Assembly: GCA_963681505.1 (NCBI GenBank)
Contig: OY811976.1
Span: forward strand, 2,318,350-2,382,349
DNA length: 64,000 nucleotides
Origin: Eunapius fragilis
Lineage: Eukaryota > Porifera > Demospongiae > Spongillida > Spongillidae
Direction: 5' to 3'
Shown here one piece after another: positions 1-11,300 of the stretch (the first letter of the stretch is position 1; the number at the start of each line of letters is the position of its first letter). The translations under genes were made by a program, and so were the position numbers. The notes below the pieces were generated by a model. That model saw only the letters and a list, made by a program, of their open reading frames with translations. It did no database searches and had not been told where the DNA came from.

Positions 1-866
1 CATAACAATATTATTATATACAGATACACAAGACAATTTAGAAAAAGGTACGGCTCCAATAGAAATACAAAAGAGAAGCATGTGATGAATAGGATGACAG
101 CTAAAAACAGTTTAATTTTTTGTATGTGGGTCGACAATTAGGAAATAAAAAAAATTGCAATATCAAAAGCATTGATGTTAATGCGTGAATGACTGACTGC
201 CCATGGTGTGTGTGTGTGTGTGTGCGTGTGTGTGTGTGTGTGTACATGCATGTATGTGTGTGTGCATGCATATGTGAGTGTGCATGTGTGTGTATAAGTG
301 CACATGGCAACACTAAATTCCCAGCTAAATTCTATCCTGAAGTATCTTCTGGGAAAACCTCACTTTCATTCTACCCTGAGCCTAAATACCTCACCTCCAT
401 TTAACCCTCCATTAAACTCATTCTCTCATACCCCATCTAACACACTGTCCCCAAAATATTGACACCTGGTATGGTTGCAGGTCACACATGTATGTATAAA
501 GGATGTTAGAGGTGGGCTGCAATCACTCCAGCTAAATGCCAGCTGCTTTGCTTACCATGGCTGTATTTATACATGTATTGCTACAGGTGTTATTGTTTAT
601 ACATCAATGGCAGGTAGTACCCTTTTGGCTTCTACCTTGGTCTAACCACCTTACCTTGACCAGCATCAAGGTGTGGGCTGACAAAATGGTAACCTTGGTT
701 CCAGTCACACTCAGGGTAGGAAGACAGCACACCCACTGTCGCCTGACCCCTTTGGGCAAACAACCAACTATGCCAAGCACATACCGATTGCAAGCTAAGC
801 ATGAGGGAGCATTCTGACAGAATTAAATGACACCAATTGCTCTGATCTGAGGTTGTGTATGAATGT
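1..866. other. No gene recognised
   Basis: Unique-looking AT-rich sequence apart from a GT/CA microsatellite at about 206-293. The open frames here are short and the ones over the microsatellite are Cys-Val or His-Thr repeats, so none is called as a gene. Confidence 0.6.
206..293. repeat. Imperfect (GT)n microsatellite
   Basis: Alternating GT with occasional GC and AT steps, interrupted by short TACATGCATG blocks. Confidence 0.9.
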
Positions 867-875
867 GAGTGTGTG

Positions 876-949
<74 letters not shown>
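867..949. repeat. (GT)n microsatellite
   Basis: More than 35 nearly uninterrupted GT units following a GTGTGCATG lead-in. Translated frames are poly Cys-Val artefacts. Confidence 0.95.
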
Positions 950-950
<1 letters not shown>

Positions 951-1810
951 ATTTTATTTTGTATGGATACAGGTATTATTTTGTAGAACCAAATCCAATT
1001 GGTTCACCAATGAAGATAAATTAAACAAGAAAGAGGTTTTAGTAGGCCAATGATTGAGAGTACTACATGTTGATAAATACATAGATAATATCTATGATAA
1101 ATACATGTAGCTACAAGGGTGTGCATGTTTAACATATCTGTGCGTGTGCAGAAGTCAAAAAGGAAGGGTGCGTTTCAGACTAAGCTAGCCCTAGACACCG
1201 TGCACTTTCATGTTCTGCAGCGTTGTGCACGCATAAATGAAGCAGTTTGACCGAGCCAACACGCTCGATTTCTACTTGCATGCGCTACAGAGTACGTACC
1301 GTGTTGCCCTGGCTGATGGCAGCTGAATCCATGTATTACGAATAATTAGCTTCTGCTCGCTATGTTGAAGAAGCCAAGAACCAGACGTTTGCAAGAAGCG
1401 AAAACGCCGCGTACTTGTTGTATAGCGTATGGTGGGCGGTGACATAGTTATTTAACAGGAAGTAATTGCATATTCATGTCCTCGTAACAGGTAAATGGCG
1501 CGAAACGACCGGGAAATATGCATTTACTTAGCACAGTTGTATCCCCGTAACGGATAAATAAAAAATTAACGAACAGAACAAATCAATAGGTACAGGATCC
1601 CTCTACGTACAAACCAAACTAGGAGTGAATTGAATTTTCCTGCCGAAAGATATGGTGGGTTTGAACCCCAAGGGGCATCGGACGTTGTAACACTAGTACG
1701 AAGCTAATGCAAGAGCCGATAATCTATTTTACCAGAGGGAAATGATGTAGTATGAAGTGTTGAAAATAGGAAGTCAATAGCGTTTACCGTTCCGAAGTTA
1801 TAGCGATTCA
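950..1810. other. No gene recognised
   Basis: Unique sequence. It holds one micro-palindrome with a target duplication (1073-1103, listed separately). No convincing coding exon was seen. Confidence 0.5.
1073..1103. mobile_element. 17-bp palindromic micro-insertion with 7-bp target duplication
   Basis: CATAGATAATATCTATG (1080-1096; 8-bp arms around one A) is flanked on both sides by the identical heptamer ATAAATA (1073-1079 and 1097-1103). The arms equal the terminal repeats of the larger element at 48507-54224, which also has 7-bp target duplications. I infer an insertion made almost only of two transposon ends. A chance palindrome in AT-rich DNA is the alternative, made less likely by the second perfect case at 3904-3939. 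Confidence 0.6.
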
Positions 1811-2240
1811 AACGTCATGGGCGTCCCCAGGGGGGGGGGCAGGGGGGGCCATGGCCCCCCCCCCTTCGGGACTGAATGGCGCCCCCCCACCCCCCCCTGT
1901 TTACATACATGCGCACCCCCACTGGCTGAATTGGCTGAAAGCGGACAGCATCCACCGTCCACTGGTTGAATCTGCCGAGAGCGCGGACACCTCATTGACT
2001 GAATTGGCCGAGAGCTGACATCAGCCCCCCCCCCCCCCCCACACTGGTTGAACCAGCCGAAAGCGGACAGCACCCCCCCCCCCCACTGGTTGAATTGGCC
2101 TATGGGAGGTGATCGCTGCCAAAATTCACGTCCCGTATTCAATGATTGGGGGGGGGGAGGGGGTTGTGTTGTGAAATATTGCAGATTATTACATAAGACA
2201 AGTACTATCATTCCATATCAACCTCTATTCCATACCATTG

Positions 2241-3827
2241 GCTATTATTATTCCTGAATCCGTGTCTCCAAATCTCGTGATGGCTGCCGCTGCGAGAGTT
2301 CTTCCATCACTGAGAAGTGTTATAAACGCCCTAGTGCCAACACAGGATGGTAGAAGCGTTTTATCTGACTAAATAGACGAGTTTATACTAACGATTGAGC
2401 TGGTGTATCGTGGGATTCCATAATTTATATTGATCGAGCATACAGAGGGTCTGAATGTCAACGAAGAAAGTACCAAGCAATACATAAGGATGGCGTTGAA
2501 TGTATTACGAGAGGCTATGGACACGGCAAGACGTGTTCTGTCTGCTTATCGACCACAGGTAGAAACGAGTGGAACCGCTGGGCGGCCGCGATTTTTTGTA
2601 TCTCGAGACCATCTCGAATATCTCGTGGAAAACCGTTTTACCGTCCCTCAAATCTCTGCTCAAATTGCCGAGATGATAGGCGTTTCCCCTCGAACGGTAC
2701 ATTGGCGTATGTCATGCAGAGTCTTATCCATATCGTCGCAGTATGCCAAAGTTACTGGTGAGTACCTAGAGGTAGTTATGAGCAGCATCCAGAAGTAATA
2801 TCCATGGTGTGGGAATCGGCAAATGTGCGGTCATCTATTGGCTCGTGGTCTCAGAGTCCAACAACATCGCGTCCGCAAAATTCAGAGGAAGATTGATCCT
2901 AATGGATCGATATAAATGCGTCGCCTCTCCACTATAAATAGGCGTGTGTACCAGGTTCCGGGACCCAAATCTCTCTACCACATCGATGGAAATCATAAAC
3001 TGATAAGGTACATGTATTAAATGTACTGTATACCCATGCATGCAATTGATTTCCGTTGCATTTAGGTGGCGATTTGTAATACATGGTTGTATTGATGGCT
3101 ACATGTACAGTCGCAGGATTGTTTAGTTACATTGCTGTGACAATTATCGAGCTGACACAGTGCTCCATCTATTTATTGAGGGTGTAAAGCAGCTAGGGCT
3201 TCCTAGTCGAGTTCATGGGACAGAGGTGGAGAAAACATTGGAGTAGCTAGATTTATGGTGGAGCATCCTTTAAGGGGACCGGAAAGAGGGAGCTTTCATA
3301 GCTGGGTGCAGTGTTCACAATCAGCGCATTGAGAGGTTGTGGTTGGATGTATTTAACCAGTGCACTGTTGTTTTTTACAACCTGTTTTATGCCTTGGAGG
3401 AAGAAGGGGTTCCAGACTGTGCGAATGAAGTCCATCTGTTTTGTCTCCACTATGTATATACAAGTCGCATAAACAGAGCACTGGAGGTTTTTAAGCAAGC
3501 GTGGTACCTGCATCCTCTAAGTTCTAAAGGCAACCTGTCACCCTGTCAGCTTTGGATCACAGGATGTGAGTCAGTGTCTATGACAGATGTAAGTAATTTA
3601 CACTTTTGCAAATTCTAATGGTGTTTGTGCACGTGCATGCGTAGGGTGAATCACAAAGGTTTGGTATTGATTGGACTGGACCTCATCCTGCCACTCCTGA
3701 TGATAGAGAATTGAATGCAGTCGTCATTCCACCAATCACCTCCCTAGTACCAGAAGGTGTCCAACAGGAACTGGAGGTCCACTTTAGAACTTGTTTTCAG
3801 TCAATTAACTTAATTACTGTTGTATAA
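2241..3827 (+). pseudogene. Integrase core-domain protein, decayed, with introns
   Basis: Fragments in order: an N-terminal helical region (about 2241-2500), a helix-turn-helix-like stretch with RPRFFVSRDHLEYLVENRF and VSPRTVHWRM (about 2590-2710), an MCGHLLARGLRVQQHRV segment (about 2820), then an rve-type integrase core. The first catalytic Asp is visible in YHIDGNHKL (about 2984-3010) and the Glu in HNQRIERLW (about 3318-3345). The expected second Asp region is damaged (reads [13 protein letters not shown], about 3210). Splice-like joints are seen at 3018-3065 and 3590-3644 (GTAAGT donor). In-frame stops near 2370, 2420, 2797 and 3125 make it non-functional. The fold is recognised from memory of invertebrate families; no search was run. 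Likely a repeat-dispersed or formerly domesticated transposase-like gene. Confidence 0.7.
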
Positions 3828-3903
3828 GCAGTCAGATCACTAGCTTGTTTGACTGAGTCATCATTGTGCAGGGTAGAGGTTTCATGATGGCACATGAAAC
3901 ATG

Positions 3904-3939
3904 ACTTTACCATAGATATTATAATATCTATGACTTTAC
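3904..3939. mobile_element. 22-bp palindromic micro-insertion with 7-bp target duplication
   Basis: Positions 3911-3932 form a perfect palindrome with 11-bp arms CATAGATATTA, flanked by the identical heptamer ACTTTAC (3904-3910 and 3933-3939). Same arms and duplication length as the 1073-1103 case. Confidence 0.65.
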
Positions 3940-3979
3940 ACTTCACCTGCGTAATTAGTATTCATTAGAACGTCATGGG

Positions 3980-4896
3980 AACCGTCAATTTCGTGACATT
4001 AGCGCATAGGGTTGTAGAGATTGAATTTTATACCGAATAGAAGCCGCGACGTTTTTCATAACAGCTGAAAATAGCATACCAACCAACAAGTAAACCATAA
4101 TGATAGAGATATGCTTAAGTTACAGTGCTTACTTTTCTGCTTTAGTGTTTAACTTCAGGCCCAGCAGATGGTGCTATACGTATAACGTATACGCTCTTTT
4201 AGCATTAATAATATAATTTCTGTTCAGGTTGACTTACAGAATTGTAATGTGTGAGCAATGGTTTTGAATTAAGGCCTGCTCTTCTAAAAAACCAAACAAA
4301 AATTCCATCTTTTTAAAAAGGTTACCACATGCATGGGATACGAGTATATGCGTTTTAGGGGTTACTGTATAGAAGTCGGAAAATTAATTCGATAGAGCAG
4401 CATAAAGTTGTTGATAGGGGAAAATAAACATCAAATGGATCATGTTGCTTAACAAAACATGCAATGCAAGTACATTTATTTCAGAATCAGTCACAGCTTT
4501 TTTTATCGTATGTGCCATGGCATATCTGAAAGAGAGGAAACACCTTTAAACATTTCTGTCTAGTTCATCCTTTCTTGGACTTTCTAGCAGTGAATGTCTC
4601 GCAAGGTGTACCTGTAATGCTGACTCAACAGCAGACAATGGCTCAGTCATAAGATGTTCAGCAAATTCTTGTATTACACAACATTGGAACATATGTGCCC
4701 AAGCACTTTTCAAATGGAGCATGTAGCACTGCATGTTCTTGCAAGCGACATTGATATAATGCTTAGTGTGTCCAAGTATAATGCAACAGGCACCTCCTAA
4801 TTGTAACTAAGCAACATCTAATTCAGTAAATGGTACAAGAGGGGGTGGTGCTACCAATTCAATATCATGAACTAAATTCCGGCCTGATGGGAGTTT
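3980..4896. other. No gene recognised
   Basis: AT-rich sequence. A 62-residue minus-strand frame at 4546-4734 has no recognisable feature and no convincing splice context. Confidence 0.4.
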
Positions 4897-5103
4897 ATCG
4901 AGGTTGGTGGGATATAGGAATTCAAGGCAAAGGTGGTGTAAAAAGGAAGAGATCAAAGTTATGAGAAAAGAAAAAATGAGACAAAAATCCTATATTTAGC
5001 ACGTGTAAATGTACTAGAACCAAAAAGAAGTGCAACATCTAGGATTTTAGTCTCTTTTTTCCCCCAAAATCTTTGTTCCCTTCCTTTTTACACCACCTTT
5101 AAC
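4897..5103. repeat. Foldback MITE, diverged copy
   Basis: Left arm GTTGGTGGGATATAGGA then GGTGGTGTAAAAAGGAAG; right arm around 5084-5103 is the inverted partner CTTCCTTTTTACACCACC. Same family as 17410-17700, 35158-35352 and 63903-64000. Confidence 0.7.
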
Positions 5104-5369
5104 TCCTTCCAATTTCATTGTAGAATTTTAAATTCCAAATAGAATGCTGCAGGAATTTATGATATTGCTTCAGAAATGCAATTCTATGCTTTTGTTTGCA
5201 AAATTGTACTGAATTGCTTAGTATCTTCAACGATCAGAATTGTGTTTGCACAGTATAATAAGAATTAGATAATTATATGTGACGTAAATGATGTGATACA
5301 TGAAATGCATGAAATATTAATGATAATGAATATAAATACAATGTGCAAGAAAGTTTGTAAAATTAAAAT

Positions 5370-6226
5370 TCAGGAATATTCAGGACTGTTCACGATGGCA
5401 GGAGTGTTCACAATGGCAGGAGGAGACTCTGAACAGCTCATCATTTTTTGCATTAGTTTGTTTGCGTCTTTTGACGCAACTATGGCATTCCTTTTAGAAT
5501 GCTGTACTGCCTTTAGTAAATCTGTTGAATGATATAGGGGAAAAGATTCTGAATTACACATTGCTGTAATAAATTTTAAACATGTCTGAAATTTCAAATT
5601 AAAAGAAATCATATGTAGCAATGCATTCTCATATACTATGTTTGGTGTATCTGAAATTTCAGAAATCATCAGCACATATGCATATATTCATTCACCAGAA
5701 CGTCAATCACTGATTTTTATTTATCCAATAATTATTATCAGACATTTGAGTTACCTGAAATTTCAAATAAATCAAAAAAGGTATTGACTTAGGTCTGTCT
5801 GAATTTTCAGATACCCACATACACTATTGGAATTTTCAATAGCATTAATTGAATCTGCATTTTCTTCAATTGAATAATACCACCTGAAACTTCAAACTAA
5901 CTAAATGCTTATTAACTGTTTGTACATAACGTTTACAGTTACCTGATAAAAATATAATTTATTTACCATTATTTCTGATGTCTAAGTAAGTAAAATGTAC
6001 TTGACTATTTAACATACTGGACATCTGATTATAATACTGACTTTTCTTTATGTCTTACTTATGCTCTCTTCACAGAAAAGTATGCAGTCATTTTCGTGGC
6101 TCAGAAGTGATATGAGATCATTGTAAACATTGTGGTCACAGAAGTAATCATTTCGTTTCTCGAAAATGCAGGCCTTCTGAGTCACGGCAAGAATGAAGAA
6201 CTTTATAGCTTTTTGTACAAGTGCAC
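5370..6226 (-). CDS. Hypothetical gene, 3' exons
   Basis: Two blocks on the minus strand fit together. Exon 6226-6059 follows an AATTTGCAG acceptor, stays open for 168 bp (contains KAIKFFILAVTQKAC) and ends at a GTAAGA donor in phase 1. Exon 5650-5370 follows a GAAATTTCAG acceptor, starts in the matching phase, contains LLKAVQHSKRNAIVASKDA and ends at a stop codon after a short PAIVN(T/S) repeat. Degenerate CTGAAATTTCAG palindromes recur between 5580 and 5900. A further upstream exon may lie at 7820-7972, beyond the minisatellite. Function not recognised; no domain assigned. Confidence 0.4.
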
Positions 6227-6284
6227 CTGCAAATTAGAATATTATTAAGTTGATGAAAAATAGAATGATTGCATAAGATTACTA

Positions 6285-7350
6285 TTTGAAGTTCCTTCAA
6301 TACCCACCCACACCCTACAAGCCTTCGACACCCACACACCCTACAAGCCTTTGACATCCACACACACCCTACAAGCCTTCGACACCCACACACACCCTAC
6401 AAGCCTTCAGCACCCACACCCTACAAGCCTACGATACCCACATACACCCTACAAACCTTTGACACACACACCCTACAAGCCTTCGACGCCCACACACCCT
6501 CACTACAGCCTTCAACACCCTCACTACAAGCCTTCGACACCCTCACTACAAGCCTTCGACACCCTCACTACAAGCCTTTGACACCCTCACTACAAGCCTT
6601 CGACACCCTCACTACAAGCCTTCGACACCCACACACCCTACAAGCCTTTGACACCCACACACCCTATAAGCCTTCGACACCCACACACCCTATAAGCCTT
6701 CGACACCCACACCCACACTACAAGCCTTCCACACCCTACAAGCCTTCGATACCCACACACCCTACAAGCCTTCGACACCCACACCCACACTACAGGCCTT
6801 CGACACCCACACACATCCTACAACTCACACACCCTACAAGCCTTCGAACCCACACACACCCTACAAGCCTTCGACATCCACACACACCCTACAAGCCTTC
6901 GACACGCACACACCCTACAAGCCTTCGACACCCACACACCCACACTACAAGCCTTTGACACCAATACACACCACAAGCCTTTGACACCCACACCCACACA
7001 CACTACAAGCCTTCGACACACACACCCTACAAGCCTTCGACACACACACACCCCCTACAAGCCTTTGAAACCCACCCTACAAGCCTTCGGACATCCACAC
7101 ACCCTACAAGCCTTCGACACCCACACACACCCTACAAGCCTTTAACACCCACACACAATACAAGCCTTCGACACCCACCCTATACGCTACTAACACTCAT
7201 ACACCATTCACACCAACAAGCCTTCAACAAACACACACCCTACAATTCAAGCCTCCAATATCACATACCACAGCATCCGACACCCACACACCCTACAAGC
7301 ATCCAGCACCCATACACACTCAAGCCTTCGACACCTACAAGCTAACAACA
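6285..7350. repeat. ~25-bp minisatellite (CACCCTACAAGCCTTCGACA)
   Basis: About forty imperfect copies of ACAAGCCTTCGACACCCACACACCCT, with unit length varying by CA steps. A related array lies at 24605-25060. In both places the array is immediately upstream, on the minus strand, of a candidate exon, so it is probably intronic. Frames through it (Thr/Pro/Ser or Cys-Arg-Arg repeats) are not treated as genes. Confidence 0.9.
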
Positions 7351-7683
7351 ACCACACACTCTACTCATGTGTGTTGTACGCTAAATTCTAGAACACATGA
7401 CTTATAAGCAGAACATACACAAACACATATATGGTGTACATACCTCACATCTAGTGACTCATGCATAGTAGCACATGTCAGATCACATGCACACAATGGC
7501 ATACATAGCACTTACAATACAGTCACATTGATTAATGCAGTGAACACTTCAACACAGCTTGCCAACAATAATGAATATTATAATTTTTAAAAAGACCACA
7601 AGTTTGCTGTATTCAAACAGATATCTTTGATTATACAGAGTTTGGAAATTCCATGATGAAATGAGAAGTGGTTCTTTGCCTTT

Positions 7684-7733
7684 AATTCCTATATCCCACC
7701 AACTTTCTCGTTAGAGAATTTTTTTCTTTACTT
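7684..7733 (-). repeat. Short end of the foldback MITE family
   Basis: TATATCCCACCAACTTTCTCGTTAGAGAA matches the inverted end of the 17410-17700 and 63903-64000 copies. Only one end is present. Confidence 0.6.
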
Positions 7734-7819
7734 CTATACCAAGAAACATTCTAAAAATGGTAACAATGAGTATGGTTCACAATATGTCAATCCAAACAAT
7801 CGCCCTTTGTAGTGTGGTA

Positions 7820-7972
7820 CTAAAGGTGGTATAGATTTCCGGCCAGGACGAGTACCATACATTGGTTATCCATAGGACATAATGTAGTAATGTAGTACCA
7901 CATGTCTTCACATTTGTGTGATGGTATCAGCATCATCCTTATGTCAGCCAATTGGGCCTTCAAGTTTTCTAC
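7820..7972 (-). CDS. Candidate exon, unknown protein
   Basis: On the minus strand a TTTGTGCAG acceptor is followed by an open stretch containing VENLKAQLADIRMMLIP, helix-like in composition. A possible donor GTACTA lies after CEDMW (about 7899); otherwise the frame runs to 7820. It could belong to the gene at 5370-6226. Weak evidence. Confidence 0.25.
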   Translation of the reverse strand, partial: VENLKAQLADIRMMLIPSHKCEDMWYYITTLCPMDNQCMVLVLAGNLYHL

Positions 7973-8099
7973 CTGCACAAAGAATTCACTCGCAATTTGT
8001 GGCAGCTGCAGAATGAACAATGAAGAAGCCCTAACACTGTATATCATATAGAAACTGCATACTTTGTACACAGACTCATCATTACCAGTTGTGCAAACC

Positions 8100-8411
8100 C
8101 TTCACACACACCACCACACTAACAGTTGTGTTATGTTGCATAACCACACTTTTATAGAAGATCTGCGTTACAACATTAACAAGTAGCATCAAGGAAGGAG
8201 GGGTTATACCTAGAGGCACTAAGTCATTCATGAGAGAAAGGGTTTAGAGAGGGAGGCCCTAAGCCCTTCAAAGAGGAGGAGCTGGGGGGGGGGGGGGGGA
8301 ACTAAGCATGGACTCACACACCACCACACCACAGCATAATGTACACACACACACACGCACACACACACACACATGCACACACACACACACATGCACACAC
8401 ACACACACACA

Positions 8412-8463
<52 letters not shown>

Positions 8464-8572
8464 CCAGCCTGCGTGTAAACTCATCACAACATAGGAATAA
8501 AGGACAAAAAAGAATGAACAGTTGACTTACTGGAAGTCGGAACACTGTCAAATTAAATCAGTGCATGAATTG
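8100..8572. repeat. (CA)n array and G-run in unique flank
   Basis: A G17-class run at about 8284-8299 and a long (CA)n array at 8341-8460 with ATG and CGC interruptions. No gene is supported here. Confidence 0.85.
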
Positions 8573-8599
8573 TTCCTCTCGCCGGGGTGTCTGAGACGG

Positions 8600-8796
8600 T
8601 CTCGAGGTGCACCGTTCGAGGGGAAACGTCTATCATCTCGGCAATTTGAGGGACAGTAAAACGGTTTTCCACGAGATATTCGAGATGGTCTCGAGATACA
8701 AAAAATCGCGGCCGCCCAGCGGTTCCACTCGTTTCTGCCTGTGGCCGATAAGCAGAAAGAACACTTCTTGCCGTGTCCATAGCCTCTTGTAATTTA
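8600..8796 (-). pseudogene. Integrase-like gene, helix-turn-helix part (after insertion)
   Basis: Contains AMDTARSVLSAYRPQ and RPRFFVSRDHLEYLVENRF, then FTVPQIAEMIDVSPRTVHLE, corresponding to positions 2510-2705 of copy 1. The 5' part lies beyond the hAT element at 11043-11300. Confidence 0.75.
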
Positions 8797-11042
8797 CAGG
8801 GCCCGCGGAGCCGGGGGGGCAAGGGGGGCAGCTGCCCCCCCACTTTTTTGGCCGATAATGTTAATTTATTTAATGTATTAATTATTGCGGATGCATACAC
8901 GCGCATGCAGGCGCGCGGCGGCTGTATCAAAAATCTGTAGCAAACCAGCCAGACTTTTGTTCTTTTGTTATTGTACAGTGCTTGACGCTTGTATCTTATA
9001 GTGATTTTATTGTGTGCTTGACGAAGGAAACTCCTTTGCTTTTTTATTATAGATAGCCAACCGATTGGATTCAAATTCTAATTGCCCGGCCGGTCCGCTA
9101 TGTAACACAATGGGCGAATTAACCTCCTTGTAAGAAGCAGTGTAAAATAGCTACGTTCTTCCAACCATGCTTATTCCAAAAGATATCTAATTCGAGTAAT
9201 GAAGCACGCGGTACTTTAGATGTGTCAGATGAGATTGACCGCGTATTGGATGGCAATACTTTATCAGACGACATACCTATACCCGAGGACAGCCATACTT
9301 CAACATCAAGCAATACCGGTACCAGTCTATCCAATGACAAACATTTGCAGGACACTATTTTAACAACATCCTACCTGGTCCCAGACCAACCAAATCAACC
9401 TACGACAATAAAGTTTCCAAAGCGGCAGTTTGGAAAATTTAACCGAGCCTTTCAGGGAACTTGGTTTCAAATAAGGAGCAGTTAGCAATTTGTTTGAGGC
9501 ATGTAGATCACAACTTGGTAGCACATGAAGAATTTATTGGGTTTTATCATATACCTAATATTTTTTTCTGATACTATTGTTTCAGTAATCAAGGTTGTGC
9601 TGCTAAGAATGAATCTGAGTCTATTTAAATGTAGAGGCCAGTGTTATGATGGAGCTGGAACAATGGCAGGCTGTAGAAATGGAGTTGCTGCACAACTCTT
9701 AGCTGATGTTCCCAGTGCCCATTTAACACACTGCCATGGACATGCATTTAGTCTAGCGGTTCATGATATGATAAAAGGCTGCGGAGTATTATCTGACACC
9801 TTGGATACAACAATGGAAATTTGTAAATTCTCACCCAAAAGAGAGGGAATCCTGAGCATTATCAAAGCAGACATTCATATGGACACTCCTGGAATAAAAA
9901 TGCTGTGTCCTACTCATTGGACTGTTCAAGGAGAAAGCTATGAAAGGATTAAAGACAATTATGAAGCCCTGATGTTGGAATGGGATATCTGCTTGGAAGA
10001 AAGATTGGATACTGATATGCGGGCTCGTATTATTGGTGTGAAAGCTCAAATGGAGTCATTTCAGTTTTTTTTTGGATTAAATCTTGGTGCCACATTGCTT
10101 ATCCAGATCGACAGATAACCTGTCCAAAACCCTCCAAAAAACACAGCTATCATCTGTAGAAGGGCAGCATTTTGCCAATTTGGGAATTAGGGCCATCACA
10201 AGCATGAGATCAGATGAAATGTTTGATCTATATTTCCTGAATGTTAAAAACAGGCTAAGAATCATAGTCTACCTGAACCTTCACTGCCCAGGCATCGCAA
10301 TGTCCCAAAAAAAATTGAAGTAGGAAATGGACAATCTCATCAGCCATCATCTGCTGATGAATAGGATATACTATGAAGCAATCATTTTGGTAACCAATGC
10401 CATTAGACAACGTTTCAACCAGCTGGGGTTTAAGGCCTACAGTACTATGGAAACATTACTTCTAAATGCTCTTAAACCGGGTATATGTAACTGATGAACT
10501 AAAATATATGTCAGAGAAATATGCAGATGATGTGAATGTCACACTTTTGAAGGCGCAATTACCTATGCTAAGTGGAGAATTTCAATCATTCCACGAAATT
10601 TACAGTGCTTTTCAAAGCCTTGACCAATGTGAAAAGGACCTAATTTCGGAGATTGTTACTATATTTAAACTGATCTTGGTCAGTCCAGCTACTAATGCAG
10701 TCAGTGAAAGATCTTTTTCTACCGCTCGTCGCGTGAAAACGTGGCTTCGTTCAAGCATGAATCAAGTTAGATTTAATAACTTAGCTACTCTCATGATTCA
10801 TAGCGACAGAACAGCTAATATTGACCTGGACGAAGTTGCCTCTGAGTTCGCCTCTAGAAATGATAATCGAAAGCGACATTTTGGTATATAGATGTGAAGG
10901 ATCGATTTTATTGTGCATTTCAGTGGCTTGTATTTGTACGCGCGTTTCTATGAATACACGGAGGTGCGAAGGAATATTAGATACAACTTAATTAAGTATA
11001 AAAATCTGCCCCCCCACTTTTTAATACCCTCCGAGGGCCCTG
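8797..11042 (+). mobile_element. hAT-type DNA transposon, degenerate
   Basis: Terminal inverted repeats CAGGGCCCGCGGAG (8797) and its near partner ending CTCCGAGGGCCCTG (11042), each followed inward by a G/C run and CCCCCCACTTTTT. The intact version of the target is in copy 1 near 2506-2511. Both junctions keep the target hexamer TGTAAT, but the exact 8-bp duplication is blurred. It carries a ZMYM1-like hAT transposase in pieces. Length 2246 bp. Confidence 0.8.
9150..10890 (+). pseudogene. hAT transposase (ZMYM1-like), frameshifted
   Basis: Reading-frame pieces: an N-terminal segment (9222-9485), an RNase-H-like core with CRGQCYDGAGTMAG and HCHGHAFSLAVHD (about 9640-9780), a segment with CPTHWTVQGESYERI (about 9910-9950), and a C-terminal hAT dimerisation region with SPATNAVSERSFS and RFNNLATLMIH (10466-10891). 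These motifs are typical of hAT proteins of the ZMYM1/DUF4371 type. At least three frame breaks (about 9490, 10100, 10330) make it inactive. Confidence 0.85.
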
Positions 11043-11300
11043 ACTGTAATACATTCAACGCCATCCATATGTATTGCTTGGTACTTTCTTCGTTGACATT
11101 CAGACCCTCTGTATGCTTAATCAATAAAATCTCGCGATAAGCCAGCTCAATCGTTGGTATAAACGCGTCCATTTGGTCAGATGAAACGCTTCTACCATCC
11201 TGTGTTGGCACTAGAGCGTTAATAACACCTCTCAGTGATGGAAGAACTCTCGCCATCATGTGATTTGGAGACACGGATTCAGGAATAATAATAGCCAATG
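11043..11300 (-). pseudogene. Integrase-like gene, N-terminal part (before insertion)
   Basis: Minus-strand frame with IIIPESVSPNHMMARVLPSL and LNVNEESTKQYIWMALNVL, matching positions 2241-2505 of copy 1. It breaks at the hAT end. Confidence 0.75.

Larger units (their letters stand above)
1811..3979 (+). mobile_element. Repeat carrying an integrase-core gene, copy 1
   Basis: The block begins ATGGGCGTCCCCAGG and runs through G/C tracts into the decayed integrase-like gene. A second, inverted copy at 8573-11570 ends in the same GGGCGTCCCCAG sequence (reverse complement at about 11556-11567). The 11-mer AACGTCATGGG occurs at both edges here (1811-1821 and 3969-3979), which may be a target duplication, but no clear terminal inverted repeat was found at the right edge. 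Exact borders are uncertain. Confidence 0.5.

Noticed and set aside
853-1053. Cys-Val repeat reading frames over GT/CA arrays (also at 8228-8551, 13404-13622, 17996-18321)
   Set aside because: They are translations of dinucleotide repeats, open in several frames at once, with no start context or splice support.
1798-2211. 137-residue Pro/Gly-rich minus-strand frame
   Set aside because: Runs through G/C homopolymer tracts at the end of the integrase-gene repeat; no domain and not conserved in the second copy.
6351-7051. Thr-Ser-Leu-Arg-His-Pro repeat protein over the minisatellite
   Set aside because: Unit length changes by non-multiples of three, frames break repeatedly and both strands are equally open; treated as non-coding array.
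6285-7350. Possible CRISPR-like array
   Set aside because: Unit is continuous with no unique spacers, and the genome is clearly eukaryotic.
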